From: Artemisia argyi
Lineage: Eukaryota > Streptophyta > Magnoliopsida > Asterales > Asteraceae
NCBI GenBank assembly: GCA_030686995.1
Contig: CM060691.1
Span: 88,285,055-88,349,054, forward strand
DNA: 64,000 bases
Direction of reading: 5' to 3'
Part shown: one piece after another, positions 38,540 to 53,210 of the stretch
Layout: each line of letters opens with the position of its first letter
Position numbering within the stretch: position 1 is the stretch's first letter
Notes under the pieces: generated by a model
The model's input: the letters and a program-made list of their open reading frames with translations, nothing else
Told to the model about the DNA's origin: nothing
Database searches by the model: none
Position numbers and translations under genes: made by a program

Positions 38540-41500
38540 TGTAACACCCCAACCCGACATGGGTCCGGAGCGCTACAGTATGGTGACATATCAAAGCATA
38601 CAAAGCATACAACGCAAGCGGAAGACTTAAAACAAAAGATTTCAAGGGAAAAATCTAAAAGTACAAAAGAAATACTAAAACTATAAAAGAAAACAAAATT
38701 CAAACTAAACAAAGTCTAATCTAATCTAGTCCAGATGTAATGGGCTTCTAGTCCATGGGGTAGTCCACTAAAGCTCCTATGCTCTCTCTTCACCCAAACC
38801 CATCTTCCAACCTAAAACCTGCCGCAGGAAAAGAAATGCGGCTGAGCTTAAAAAGCCCAGTGAACAGATATAACAAAGCAAACGGATAAACGAAACGTAT
38901 ATAAGTATGAGAAACAAGACATCGTAAGCTTCTGCTGAAAAGAATATCATCTGTCAAATGCATAAGAGATCAACGAATAACTGAACGAATATCATAAGTC
39001 AAATGAAATGAAGCATCATAGATATATCAAGCATAAACAAATCATAAGAGAATCAAGAGCACGTATCAACAAAGGCACGTCTAACGAGATACTCGAATAG
39101 ACATACGAAACATAGGAAAGCCATGAGCCGACCTAACGAGATACTCGAATAGGTCTGAAATCACATAACCACATATCCGTCAATTCATAGGGTATACATA
39201 GAGTAGCTAACTCCAATGTACCAGACGTGAAAGGGGTACAAGGCACGTACAGCCAGTCACCAAACCAAATCGTATCATATCATATCAGAACAAATCCTAG
39301 GATGCATCCATACGCCCCCCACAAACAAATCATATACAAAGTGGCCAAGAGATCTCATATCATATCATAATCAGACGGGGACGCTGGGGACTAATCACAC
39401 CGCCCCAAATAGTGTCATGCCATTGGTGCCTCAATGACACGCCCATGGTACCTCCATGAGTAGACTAAAAACTCGGGCATCAGAACAGAACATATCAGAA
39501 CAACAAGTAAGGCTATCCATAAACAAAGCAATCATAGCATATCAATCAGAATATATCAACAGAATCTCATATCAGTGAGATAGTAATCAGATCATCATAA
39601 CAGAATGGATAGCAAACAGAATCCAATCAAAGGATAATATCAAACGAATCACATCAATGAATCATATCAAAAGGGATCATAGCAAAGGCTTATATTAACT
39701 GAATCCTATCATAGAAAATGAAGCAAAGTCAAAGGATCGAAAAATCATGAGATCAGAACCCTTACTGAGAAAGGGTAGAATATCTGTACCTTAAACCGCC
39801 AACGAAACCATATCGTAACATAAGAATAGGAAGTCACTCCTTCTTCAGCGAATCTACACGCAATCATGATCGGCTTATTATTAATACTTATTCTAAATCA
39901 GATTGCTCATTTTTGTCGGCTTTCCATTTTTAGTAACTTTCCCGAATTAGTACTTTAATACTTTAAGGTTATTATTGACGATTAAATACTATATAAGGTT
40001 TAAAATGACCAATATAGTAAGTTAGGGTTAAGTATGACGATTTAGTAATCAAAATATAAATTATCAAAATTAAATATTAAAACGTCAAATAAAATTATTT
40101 TAAAATCTATTTTAAATAAATTTGTCAAGATAATAATTTTGGACCCCGTCATTATCATTTTATATAATTTATTAACGTACCCATGCTATTATTATTTATG
40201 CCGCAACGACCCAACATTTATTAAATCATGTAAGACTCGTTATGTTGAAACACTCACACTAACATACGCTTACACACCTTCAATGTACACACCGAAATAC
40301 CGATGCATGCTCTAGCTAAATAACGAGACACACACAAATATACTTATCTAATGAACTCACACATAAAATATTATTTCACACATTCATGCGTATTTGCATA
40401 ATGAATATCACCCAAAACAGATTTCATGCCAACACATGCTTACTATAGTTTAATATACAACTTAATGCATGCATCCTTTCTTTTAAGCTTGAAATAGACT
40501 AGGTTTAAAACATTGTTGTGTCAAATGAAAGATAGCTCAAACCCTACGAACAAAACTAATTCGAATCTCAATATGTTAGATCGTTTATAAGAGAGTTTCA
40601 TTTCCTTATTTTATGTGACATTCTTATCAGTTCATGTGAGTTTGTTTATATACTTTGCGACCAAGTTCTAAACCTTTCATGTGTATATATTTTAGGTCGA
40701 TTCATTAGTTATATCAGGTAACATGTTAATCAATATGCATGAGATCAAAACAAAAGATAGATATGGCAAGGATGATACGACACCCTCGTCGCGTGGTCAA
40801 AACGAAAGAACAAGGAACCAGGTTTTATGTCGACGCTAAAACAACAAACAAACGTGACCCATGCAAGATACGAATACACATGTTCATATGATCGATTATA
40901 TATGTTATCAAGGTCGTTATTTTATGTGAGTGGTTATGATTTTATGTGGTACTATAACATATGCTAGTCAATTAAATAAGTGACTCAGGACAACATATCA
41001 AGGTCGAATACAAGAATAGAACAAATCGAACAAGGTGTGAAATTGTTACCCTTGATGCGTGATAACGAGAAAGAAGAAAAGGACCAAGATCGCACAGCAG
41101 CTTATGTAGCCGAAACCCAACCAAAACCAACTCCTTCGAGCAGCCTTAGAACCCACAACCACAAGTACTCTTTCGAACAAGGATTCCCCACGTCCAATGC
41201 AACACCACCCATGATCAAAAGCACCCTTTTGTTTCCTTTGATTTTGTATGAGAAAGAACCAGGAAAAAGTAGCAGCAGAATGTTTTTTTTTTTTTTTTTT
41301 TTTTTTATGGTTGACAAGTGTGGGAATATTCGGTATTAATAAAACCGAGTGGGGAAAAGGCACTAAATGAGGAAATACCGGATTTTGTGGGAGGTGATTG
41401 ATTGCCAAACGATTTGAGCTTATCTTGCACCAAGGCTCATTTATTTTATCTTTTGATTTTAGTATTTAGATAAGAAGAAAAAAAAAATCGGCCCATGTAC

Positions 41501-41692
41501 TTATTTAGACGTGTGATAATTTGTTATAGATACAAATTATGGAAGTTTCATTTATCATAAGTTCCATATGTCGTGTACGTTTAAGTATTATCACGTAAAT
41601 ACTTAGGTTATAATCATTATCCGTTCTTCAAAAGTTTAAAGTTATAGGGGTATTCTGGGTATTTTAGATGTTCAAAAATTTCGGGTATTACA
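38540..41692 (-). repeat. 5' LTR of the LARD-like element
   Basis: Near-identical to 33261-36435. Differences seen include AAAAG/AAAAC near 38692, CCGGGG/CTGGGG near 39386, and T24 (41283-41306) in place of T43. Confidence 0.93.
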
Positions 41693-41697
41693 CTTTC

Positions 41698-43654
41698 ACT
41701 TATGTTTCATACATCAAAAGCGTACTATGGACATTTTTCGGCTATTTTCTTTTCATTTAATCTTTTCATATTTTGTTTAAGCGGCCCTAATAGAGATGAA
41801 CACTTAACTGAAATTTACCCATTCATAGGTTGTGGTGCTAAAAATGATGTCACTTATTAAAAGAGTATTCATGTGCAGCATGATGTTTCATTATGCTCAT
41901 ATTACTTACTGAGATAAAACATCCATTGTAGGTTAGCTTCAACATCACATTGCGCTTGTTAAATAATTGATTAGGAACATTTATTCGTCATTATATCCTC
42001 CACATCAGGTTTCTCGTCCCAGGTTCAAAAATCACAACTTTTCATAGTTCATCTCTTAATATTATAGTGACTCCATGTGTTTCAGTGGCTTATTTTGATT
42101 TCAGGTTCGAGTTTCAATTCCAGTCTTGTAGGAGCAAATTGTTGATTTGAGCTATGAACCCCTCTTTCTATTATTGACTATGAAGATACGGTATGAATCG
42201 GAGGTCCCTACTACATCAAAATATTTTCTCTTGTTTTTGTGGTATGAATAACATCTTATCTTTTTCAAGGCATGTAGATAGGATGTGATCTTCTTATGTG
42301 TCTTCATTGAGATCTAGCGATGAATGAAAAGATGTCATATGGTGTTGAAACATGATCAAACATAAAGTCAAATGATGAGGAACACCTCCAACGAAGTAGA
42401 TCATGATCAGTGTAAATGATTTGAGTGCAATAGAGATCCTTTTATATTTATATAAACCAGATTCAAAACTAGAATAGCATGATCTTATTCATAACAATCA
42501 TTATGAACTGAATAAAACATGCTAAATATTCAGAAGACCGTACTTACTTAGTGACCTAGAATTACCGTGCAGGTACCCACCAAGAGATTCCAGGGCAGAG
42601 ATAAACTCTGTCGTTGAGCTTTGTGGCCCCTTTGAGCTCTGACATTTACCTTCGAAACTTTTGGGTTTGTGTTTCTAGATATTATTGAGTAGCATTTATG
42701 AAGGCCTTTGAAAAACATGATGAAGTAATGTGGGACAATTTAAAGTGAATTCAATTGCCATGTAATTGAAGATGATTATTTGATTTTTAGGAAATAAACA
42801 CACATTTATAAGAACAAAAAGCATGTGTACTTTATTTAATTTTTCATTATATGTTTTTATGGGAAAGGGAAGCACAACCTTGCCATATTACGGGGCTCAC
42901 TGCGTTCTGTTGAAACAATCAAGAGAAACCGTTGGGTGTGAACGGGGTCCCGTTTCTTTATCACGTGACCATCACTTCGCAACCGGATCACAACATTTTT
43001 TACATGGTTCCGGTTGAAATCACATGTGCAGGAAGATGGACGAGATGGGTGTCATCATGATATGAATGAGATAACGATGAACACAATGCCATTGCCAGGA
43101 ATAATGGTGAATGCGAGGAGATATGACCGATTAGGTGAAATTGGAGGTGTAGTAGGCTATTAAATAAAATGATAAATAGGTGATACATAAGTGTGTAGTA
43201 GGTGTGTGGAGGATCTAAACACACGCCTTGTGTTAGATTGATACTTTGAGTATATGCTAACTTGCAAGCGGAATTTGCAAGCTAACAATTAGAAGGTTAT
43301 TGTATATGTGATGTATGATTTTATGTAAGTAGAACACAATGTATTAACTACCAAATAAGCCTCCATATTATTGATATAATACGAGTGATCTTTGTGTATC
43401 ACTAGGGTTTACAACCTTGAAGCGATAATGTGTTTTTTTTATTATTAAACTCTAAACCTAGGACCTCCTTTTATGACACAAAGAGTCCTTTACAAGAAAA
43501 CTATATCAAGCATAATATTTGTATCATTCTAAATGTATAAGATATACATGCAATATATTCTATATTTATCTTGAATGCGTCTTCTTTCTTGATCAATATC
43601 TCATAAGCAGTACTAACTTTCTGGATGACAAGTACTAACTGAGTTAGTACTGTT
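41698..43654. other. Unrecognised non-coding DNA
   Basis: Continues the host sequence after the LARD-like insertion. I see no credible exon chain. Around 43240-43290 a short inverted repeat (CTTGCAAGC..TTTGCAAGC) occurs. Nothing else stands out. Confidence 0.4.
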
Positions 43655-45477
43655 TGTAGAAACGTAGAGGGGGGCGGGGCGGTGAATACATTCCTCTTTA
43701 AAACTTAAAATGTTTCGTACCAAATTTCCGATCAAGCGTGACTAAATATGAATAGTTGTTATGTCACTCAAGCAATCACATAAGCATGACACGAGGTTTA
43801 AACGTTTCTAATCTAATTCAGATTACACTAGGGACGGTCTTGTAAATAGGTGGACGGTCCTTTATCATTTGAGGGACCGTCGGTCGATAAAGGACCGCGA
43901 CCAGTAGGTTTGACAGTTTTATTTTGTGTGATTAAGTTTTCTTGTGTCTTGCGTTTCTAAGTTAGCTAGTTAATATCACAAGCATACATACAACAAACCA
44001 CACAAACATAAATATAATGCAAGCATAGGAAAGTAAAGAGATGGGAAGAGAAAACGCAAACCGGACACGATGATTTATAGTGGTTTGGGTTGAAGCACTT
44101 CTTCGTCCTACTCCACTCCCCGAGTCCCACACTCGAGAGTTACTTCACTAATCAACACGCTCCTTATGGTGGAACAAACCGTACACAAGCTTACACCAAG
44201 TTTAACGACACTAAGTGGAATGTCGAGTCCTAATCGTAGCTAGAACCAATCTACCCCAAGGCCCACGTTGCCACATGAACAAGCACTCTTGTCCTACTTA
44301 GATCGACACACGATCTAAGCCTTCACACGAACGAGCACTCCCGTTCACTTGAATCTTCACACTTTGACACACTTGGATCTTCACCCAATCCAAGTCTTCA
44401 CATACAACACACATAGACACACTTGGATCCCATCCCGATCCAAGCCTTCATACATCGACTCGACTAACCTAACCATTTGGACTTCACTCTCCTCACAACA
44501 AATACATAAGCTATTCTAGTTACAAGACATCTTGGATCTTCATCTTCTCCAAGTTAACACACATATATCTCTATCCTCGACTCACACACAAGTCGGTATT
44601 ATTACAATGAATACAAAGCCTATAACCGTAACACTTGTTACGTTTATGCGTGGACACCTATAACATCTCGAATCTTCATCTACGTCGAGAGTTCTTCTGT
44701 TGCACTTTAGGAAGAGGCATTGACATTAACTTCTCAAATCTTTATTCTACGTCGAGAGTTCTTCTCTTGCACTATGCGCAAGAGGAAAATGAAAATCATA
44801 AGACTAGTTGTGTGTGGACTCAATAACATTTTGATTCTTGACGACTTAGATTGTTCTTCTCTTGCACATGATGTAGTGGATGACGGGATCACTTATAAAC
44901 ACATACCAAAGAGTTATAGTGATCAAAGAATGAAAAGGAAAGACCAGGAAATTTTTGTGCAAAGATGATCAAATTTTTTGGGTGAAAATGGGTCAGTATT
45001 TATAGGCAGCTCGAGGAGCGGGGGACGGTCCCTTAAAGTTTTTACGGTCCCACGATCCTTTATATTTAAGGGACCGTCTCGACAGATTTTTTCCTTTTGT
45101 GGTGAAATGTTATCTGGTGAAATTTCATATGATTTGGGCGGGAAATAAGGCCGTTTATATATTTTGGAATTAAAATTTCAAATTTATTTTCTTATTAAAA
45201 CATTTCTTTATAAATACAAAAGTAATTTTTCTAGTTTAGTTTTGTAAAAATGTTTTGTGACATTTATAAAATGTAAGGTTTAAGGACAAAAGGTTTTTCT
45301 TTGATCACTTAACAAAGTTGGTAAAGTGTTTGTTCATACTTGATGTGATTTCGAGAGACGTTGATTTGTGAACGAGTAACTTGTGCACTTTACGTTATTT
45401 ATTACAAGTTACGTGTTTGTCATCATTAAAACATGAAGACGTTGTATAGATTAAACGTCATAATATTTGCACTGACA
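43655..45477 (-). repeat. 3' LTR of the Copia-like element
   Basis: Begins TGTAGAAACGTAGAGG and ends GCACTGACA in plus orientation, 1823 bp. Its first 450 bp match 53211-53659 closely. It carries two GGACGGTCC-type blocks (43832-43910 and 45022-45080) and a minus-strand TATA-like box at 44996-45006. Confidence 0.8.
44996..45006 (-). promoter_or_regulatory. TATA-like box in Copia-like LTR
   Basis: CCTATAAATAC on the minus strand, about 470 bp inside the LTR 5' end, in the sense of the element. Confidence 0.45.
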
Positions 45478-47802
45478 ATCTCCCCCTTTTTGATGATGAC
45501 AAATATGTAAACCGTAACTCATAGTAAATTGTAGAAGTTACTAGTTTACACCTCCCTCTCTCCCCCTTTTGTCGAAGCAAAAAAGTGTCGCCAATGTAGA
45601 GGTTGATCTTGAGGAGACAACTTGGGAAGATAACTTGAGAAGACAATCTTGAGCATATAGACAATCCCGACCCCCATCAATTATAGAACTGAGCGTGCAT
45701 CATCCTAGTGAAGCCTTGCTCCTACCGCCATGGTTTAACCAACACCGAACCATGTACCCAAATACTTTTGAGCTCCCCCTAGCTCATTGCATCCCTAGTT
45801 TGACACTTGCAAATGCTCCCCATGCTGTATGCTCACAACTAGTTATGGCTACCAAAGAATCAAGCAAGGAAGTAATGCTACAAAACAAAGTTAGTAGACA
45901 AGTGCACATATATAATAATGATGATATATATAGGATGACATTATCGAAGATACATGCATGACTCAATTACGATTATTCTAAAGCATGGCATGAAAGGGAT
46001 TGAAACTAAACATACATAATAGTTGATTAACACACAATTCTCTAACTTCTTCCAAGATAGTGTCTAGGTGATATGGGATGAGGATGATATGCTCCTAGAT
46101 ATGGATGAAGATAATTCTCTAATAGTTGAGAGGGATGAACCGAATTAAAGAGAGTATGTATTGAGCTAAAGATTGGCAAGGATGGTGTGAATATGTGATG
46201 GAAGATAGGAGACTTCATAATTGAAGTTAGTAGTTATAGATGTGTGTGTGGGATAATGAAAAGAACGTTTGCACTTACAATGAGTGAGGAAAGGCTTCAA
46301 CGGAATACGAGCATCCTTAAAAGGGCGTCGTCGAATAGATCGATAGAATGGGAACTTCAAAGATGGTGCATACTATCCTAGTTTTGTTGGGCATTTTATC
46401 ATGAGGATGTAAATGTGACAATGGAAGAAGGATGATATTTCGGACTCTTACGAAGGAGTTTTTGAAGGAATTCTCATGAGTGGTACCAATTGTATTGGAT
46501 TTGTCATTGGAGGTGGATATGTTGGTGACAATGAGTGTTCTTGAGGATTGAGGTTAGGAGACATTTTGTGAATTTGAGTAATCATTAATGGATGATTGGG
46601 AATCATGGAATTTTAAGGTGTTTTGTTGGTTGACGACCGAAGGTCGATATGTGAAATGAGTTGGTGATGACTCGACCACACTTGTTTGGTTACATGGTGG
46701 AATATTCTTGTGAATATGACTAGGTGGAGTTATTGGTGGATAACTCTTGGTTCCTTTGAGGGCATGAAAATGGTGGATGACTTGATATTGGTAGAACAAA
46801 GGATAACTTGGTTTTTCATTTCACATTGATGGTATAAGGTAGTGATGAAAGATTATGAGGAAGATGCTTCTTTGTGTGTTTTTTTTGACAAGGCATGATG
46901 TAGGATGGTTCAAAGTATTGTAGAAGAAGAAAAGCAGTGAACCAGTTCGTGACACCTTTACTGGGGACAGTCCTTTAAATCATTGGACGGTTCTTTAAAG
47001 ATAAGGGACCACCAATGCAATAAGGGACCGCCGTCAGTAAGATGTAGAGTCTCTCCAGTTTCTGTCTTTCCAAGATTAAGGATAGGAATAATCTAATGAT
47101 TAAGGAATGGTTTAGGTAATAAGGCGGGATTGTGACACTAGACACCCTTAAGGAAGATTATGATCTAGTGTGAGGAGGAATAAGCCTAGTTACATAAGAT
47201 TCAAAAATTTAGGCATGTAAGTCATTTAAGCATGCATCACATAATAGTCAAGGATATTAGCATGTAAGACTATAAGACATCTAGGAGGTATCATGAACGA
47301 CATAGCTAGTCCAACATAGTTTAGGTGCACAAATAACATATAAGCCATGTAAAGAGATGCATATAAAACATGATTACTATGCAAGACTAAAGTAAAACAT
47401 GTTGACATTTAGCACATAAGAGCAAGTTGTTGATTGCAACTATTAATCACATATATGCAAGTAATCTAGGTTTGTCAAGGAAAATCCTAATTACCACTAG
47501 TTTAAAGTCCAATCTTAACGGGAGACAAATATCATCCATGTAAAATATCTTTAGTCACATGTAGGAAGGGAAATTATTCAAGTTAGAGAATGGATATGAG
47601 ACTATTACTAGCGGTGCTCAATTAAGGCTAAACACGACCATTTTTACGGATTTACCACAAACCCAACTTCTCTCTGGAAGCAATTCAACCGTTAGGTCAA
47701 ATTGAGTTTCTAGTGCAATAGGTTCTCCAGTAGCCATTATCATATTGGAAAAATTGGAATTCCTATATTTTCCCATCGAAGTTTTCCAAAGATGATATTA
47801 GC
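45478..47802 (-). other. Internal region of the Copia-like element, left part
   Basis: Non-coding on inspection. It starts with the polypurine tract (45478-45490) followed by TGATGATGACAAA. Two more tracts of the CTCCCCCT type lie at about 45558 and 45774. A GGACGGTTC/GGGACCGCC block lies at 46962-47045. Confidence 0.65.
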
Positions 47803-50800
47803 TGTCACACCCCCAAAATACCTGAATGGCAGCGGAATGGAATACCTGGGGGTGACTGTCATAACACCACAGTTACAGTTATATTGAACGACCTAAAGTG
47901 TCGTTTGGAAAAATACATCGTTTGATCATTAAAACATTCAGAGTTTACAAAACATAGGTCCCAAAAAGGTGTTGCAAGTTTATGAAAAACAAGTTCAATC
48001 CAGATCAAACATTTCATAAGTGCAGGAAATATATATTTGTGAGACGCATCGACTCCGCGACTCCATGAAGGTCCAAATGCATGTAAGCAGGAGCTACCTT
48101 AATAACTTGAAAATACATTGCTAAAACGTCAACACGAATGTTGGTGAATTCCATAGGTTTGTAAGTTAAATCGTATGTACATTAGCCACAAGTATAAAGT
48201 AAACCGACAAAATGTCAAAAATGCTACATTGTCTCTTAAGCTCATGACCCCGAAGCTAGACATAATATTGTATTGGCCCCAAAGGAGTGTTTACCAGGCA
48301 CTCGAATAGTTTAGACATGAAATGCATCCGTAATTCCGTTGGAGCAACCCAAACAAGGATGGAGGCGTCACCCTCAATAGATCTATTCACTCACTCTCGC
48401 TTGGTATTATAATTAACGGTCCATGATAATAAAGGGGACTTAACTTGGTAGTAAGGCAACTTAAGCAATTTATGGAATTTAATACTTGGGCATGTACAAA
48501 AATAATTGATGCAATGTATTCTCCCCCATGGGATTTGAAATCAAATAAGTAATTGAAAACGGGGCTATGAAAACTCACCTGAAGTGATAGTACAATGTGA
48601 TGAAATGATCGGGACAATAAGGCACGAACACTAGCCGCAACCTAAATGAATGAATATGATCTACTTTAGATCATAAAATGATGTAATGAATATTCATGCA
48701 CATGATACCTATACCACTCGTAACTTGAAAACACTTGTTATTGTCAAAGTAGGTAATTTCCATACTTAGGAAAAATAAGTCCAACTAGAATTATAGAAAC
48801 TTGTCGTAATATATCGTATACTAAATGTTAGTGTTATATTCCTCGTTTTGAAAACTTTAAAATAACGTCTAGTAGTCGTATAAATAAGGCTTGGGTCGTA
48901 CGTACTTCGTTAGTTAAGAATATAATTCTTGAACAATAAATCTAGAAAATATAGTATTTAGTACGTAGTTATATTGTTTCTATTAGTGACTATAATTATA
49001 TATATAGTTTTGACGATTTTAAAACGTGTATAACTTTGTCGTTTTAAGTTCATTTTCCTCGTTCTTTATATCCACGGATTTGTCTTAACATGTATTAATA
49101 TATTTTTGATAGTTCGGCTCCATTAGATTACGTCTAATGCCTCTCTTTGTCCATCGAAAATCGTCCAACAGCACGTTATATTTTCAGAAAATAGTTTTCG
49201 TCGTTAAACTTGCAAAAATCATAACTCCTTCGTTATAAGCTCGTTTTAATCCGTTCTTTCGCCCACGGCTTCGTTTTTTAAGGTATTTTCTAAATCTTTG
49301 GTCAAAAGTTACCCATCATCTACTGATTTTCCCACGTTTTCAAAATATGGATAGTAGGTATATATATTGTTTCAAAAACAATTTCTAGGGTTCTAATCTA
49401 GTTTCAACTTCAACCAAACCACTTTCAATCACCACAAATCTAGTCTAATATTACCATACACCTTATTAGGGTATCATGGGTTCCTAAACATCATAAATCT
49501 AGTGGATCTAACAAGGATCTAACTATAATCTATTTCTAGGGCTCAAAAGTTAGATATGTATAAAATGGAGTGTTATAACTAACATATGGATGTAGATCTT
49601 GTATATATATCATATGAACCTTGTAAAAACTTGGTAAAATTATAAAGATGAGTTTCATACACTTACTTGAAAGATTAATGAGCTTTTGATGGTGAAAACC
49701 TAAGTAAACCTTGAGTTTGTATTACAAAACCCTTATAGTAGTACTAAATACACTAGAAATTTACTAGATCTTGAAAAATAAAAGTTTCTTGCTTGTTCTT
49801 GTTGTTTTGGCCGAGCATCACCAAGGAGAGGAAAAGAAAAAGTTATCTTGTTTGATCTTGGTGAAATGAGATGAAAAGTGTAGATTTTGTTATATATATT
49901 ATATGTTAGACAATTATATGACAAACATTAATGAGATGGTAGTATTTTCAAGATTTGTAAGATATTTGCATGGAGGGAGAGGGGGGGGGGGGCGGCAACA
50001 TGGAGGGGGAAGAAAAAGGTGGTGTTGTGTAAGATAGTTGGTGCATTTTAAGTATTATTATGTATATATTAATAGTTTTAGGGAATACCGGGTACCGAGT
50101 TAACTAAAATAAATTTTAACGGAGTTAACCAGGACATAATAAAGTCATAAAAATTGTAAAAATATTTTGGGTATAAATATTGAGTGTTTGGATGATTATT
50201 GTTTAATTTCTACGAACACCGTCGTAATTATATTAAACTTACGATATTAAGTAAATAAATTTCCAAAATACCGGGTAAATTAATATTATAATTTTTATAT
50301 TATTATTATGAGTATGAAATTATACTAGGATCATAGTCGGGAGTGTCGGACGTGTTAGTCACATTATTGATCGCGTGTTAACGTTTATTTAGAAATAAAT
50401 ATACGTAAAAAGTCAATTATACCAAAAGTAGTAATTTAAATATCCTACGAGTGGAATAGTATGCAAGTGCCATAATGATGATATGCAAACTATTTCTAGT
50501 CTATATGAAGTGTCCATACTGATGATTCCTCGAATTCGCAGCTTAACCTGACCGGTTACGCGAATTTAATTACCCGTAAACTAAATTTACGATGAAATGA
50601 ATAAAGTACGTGAATAGTGTTTTCTCTTCGGAAATGAATAGTGTCATGTGAATAGTAAATTTTCTGAACGCTTCTCGGAATCTCAAACTGACACAAAAAA
50701 CAATGAATAGTAAAATGATGAATAGTGATAGGTGAATAGTAACTGATGAAAATTAACTTCCGAGATGAGTAATGAAATTTCGACATCTGAACAAGGGATC

Positions 50801-50820
50801 TGAAATTACGAGTTGTGACA
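47803..50820 (-). mobile_element. Solo LTR, family B
   Basis: A 3018-bp block begins TGTCACACCCCC and ends GTTGTGACA, so its ends are 7-bp inverted repeats (TGTCACA/TGTGACA). A perfect 5-bp duplication TTAGC flanks it (47798-47802 and 50821-50825). On the minus strand it starts TGTCACAACTCGTAATTTC, a Ty3/gypsy-type LTR start I recall from Asteraceae. No internal domain is attached. A G-rich run lies at 49980-49993. Confidence 0.88.
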
Positions 50821-50825
50821 TTAGC

Positions 50826-53196
50826 CGATTCCGCTAATACATGTCCTAACATAACTCAACAATCAATATTTTAAAATCCGGTTAATGAAAAAAAACAGGT
50901 CTTACACAACATCCTAACAAAGATAGGTGCGGTATTTAAATCATGTGTTTGAGATTTATAGGTTGTTTGGTTTAGATGGTGCACTTACATGATAACGTCT
51001 TTGTTTGTTGAGTTCTCATTTTAACATGTTTTGGCTTCAAGAGTACTCCATAGTAAATCTTGAGAAAGAGGGTCTAATTAAGGTTACTTACCTTAATAGA
51101 TCTTGTAATTATGTTATGATGTGTCATTGAGATAAGACATATCTTATTTTACACCAAATATGATTATTTAAAAGAACAATGTTATTACTCTTTTGAAAAC
51201 AAGTATTTTAGGGTAAAGTATGAGTTTTACTTGTTTATGTAATGACACACATTGTATTCGATTACTTTTCAAAATCTAATATGCTATATTTTTCAAACAT
51301 ACTATATTGTATTTCCTTGTAACATAACCATTCATGTTACAAAGGGAGTGGAATACATATGATATAAATTATCCTTTTGTAGTGCATGTTATATTCTTAG
51401 AGATTAATGGTGTATTATGTGTGGCATTTTTACTTGACATGTGATTTTGAGTCTTGACTCGTTTATGAGCAAAGTCTACATATGTTGTTTGTTTGCTCGT
51501 GTTTGGGTTTTTGGAAATGACACATTTACAAATTGCGTTGCAATGTAAATTGCTTGAATGTTTCGAATGAAGCATACAAGTTGTCAATCCTACTTCATTG
51601 TGTATTTTAAGCATCTTTTAAACATATTAGTTTAATGTTTCGAACACAACCTTTGGACAAGAAGACTCAATATGACATCGTCAACACAAGTGTGAGTTAT
51701 GATCCGTTGCATATTCTTTTTGTCATAATAAGGACGTCATTATTTTCATACCAATCGAGTGTGATTGGGTATGCAGGTTCAAGATGATATGTTTTGTTAT
51801 ATCTTGAAGCTAGACAAATAATGACTCAAATTTCAAGCTCACACTCAAAATCTTATCAATTAGATTCGATAATTATATCAATCAAAATTTAAATAATGAA
51901 TGGATATAAGTTAAAATCTTTCTTTACCCTCACAACCACTCTAAAGAATATAAATAAATATTTATGGAATTTGTTCCATCAAATTTAATACTTTTTGTAC
52001 GTGTGAGGTTAATAATAATGACATATTAACTTAATGATTAAAGATTGTCGTTTATTTTTGTGTGCAAAAACTATTTATTATTACGTATAATATGCGTAGT
52101 TTTTGACATTTCATAAGTATAAAAATAACTATTCTAACGATTTTATACAATACACAACTTAAGAAAAACATAGTTTTATGACTACTTGTTTGAAGCAATT
52201 AGTGTGTGTTCAAATACATGCAAGGTTAAAGAATACATTTTCTTTTACTTAAGTACTAATGTATTATTATAAACCTTAACTTGTTTAGGCAACCCATGGC
52301 CACTCAAGATAAGTGCATGTAATGTTTTAGAAATCATGTTGAAGAGTGTTAAATATTTTAGGGTGACACATTTTAACACTTGAACCTTTGGAGAGATAAT
52401 TGGGTAAGGAAATTGTTTTCGATAAACATGATTAATCAACTTAGTCTACATATCTAAGTGATTTACTAAAACATTATAACATAAGCAAGAAATCAAAAGC
52501 ACATAATCATTTAGCATAGCATACACAAAGATTTTCGTAACCATTTTGTATGTTAGATACAACAATGTATACATAGCTTGATTTTGTTTGAAACTAAAAT
52601 AGTTTCCTCCCCATTTAAAAGATTAGTTAAGATTGATATTTTGTAAGAATGAAGACTCAATTTTGCAAAGATTCATTTACTAGAAGTGTCCGACTAAAAA
52701 GTAAGAGTAAAATGCAAGTTTTACGTTAAAACGTGAAATACGGTTTTGACTACTATGTAGTATTTTGCATTTACAACTTAATTTAGTTTGGAATCAATCC
52801 TTGAAAGTATTTTTAAATGAAAGTGCATTCAATTAAATTTAAAATAGCGGGTAGCACGACTCTTATGGACTTACGGTTGATTTTATATGAATTTTCAAAG
52901 TTCACACTATTCTAGTGGAGGTCCCTTAAATACCAGACGGTGCCTTAGTGATAAAGGACCGCCCAGAGATAAAGACCGCAACCAGTAAGCTAAAAACACA
53001 TTTTCATGTAAAAATTCATTTTCTTCAAGCTATGATACGAAGTGCATTTAACCAACAAAACTAGTACGAATCAAAGCATTTAGCACAAGTTTAACAACTA
53101 AACACTTTTCATATTTAATCCGTCTTAATGAGAAATTTGATACGTGGACCGTACTCAATTTTAAAAACCATTTGTTTTGAAAACTAGAGCGATGTG
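50826..53196 (-). other. Internal region of the Copia-like element, right part
   Basis: No open frame of note on either strand. It holds another GGACC-type block at 52918-52990 and ends at the primer site. Confidence 0.65.
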
Positions 53197-53208
53197 GCTC
53201 TGATACCA
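53197..53208 (-). other. Primer binding site, initiator Met-tRNA
   Basis: Minus strand TGGTATCAGAGC two to three bases from the right LTR of the Copia-like element. Confidence 0.8.
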
Positions 53209-53210
53209 AT

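Larger units (their letters stand above)
33261..41692 (-). mobile_element. Complete LARD-like non-coding LTR retrotransposon
   Basis: Two LTRs of about 3.17 and 3.15 kb flank an internal region of only 2.1 kb. The perfect 5-bp duplication CTTTC (33256-33260 and 41693-41697) proves a whole insertion. The primer site for initiator Met-tRNA (TGGTATCAGAGC, minus) sits at 38524-38535 next to the right LTR, and a short purine tract (GATGGGAAGAAT) borders the left LTR, so it reads on the minus strand. The internal region shows no gag, protease, reverse transcriptase or integrase sequence. By eye the LTRs differ at about a dozen bases plus homopolymer lengths, so the insertion is recent. Confidence 0.92.
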
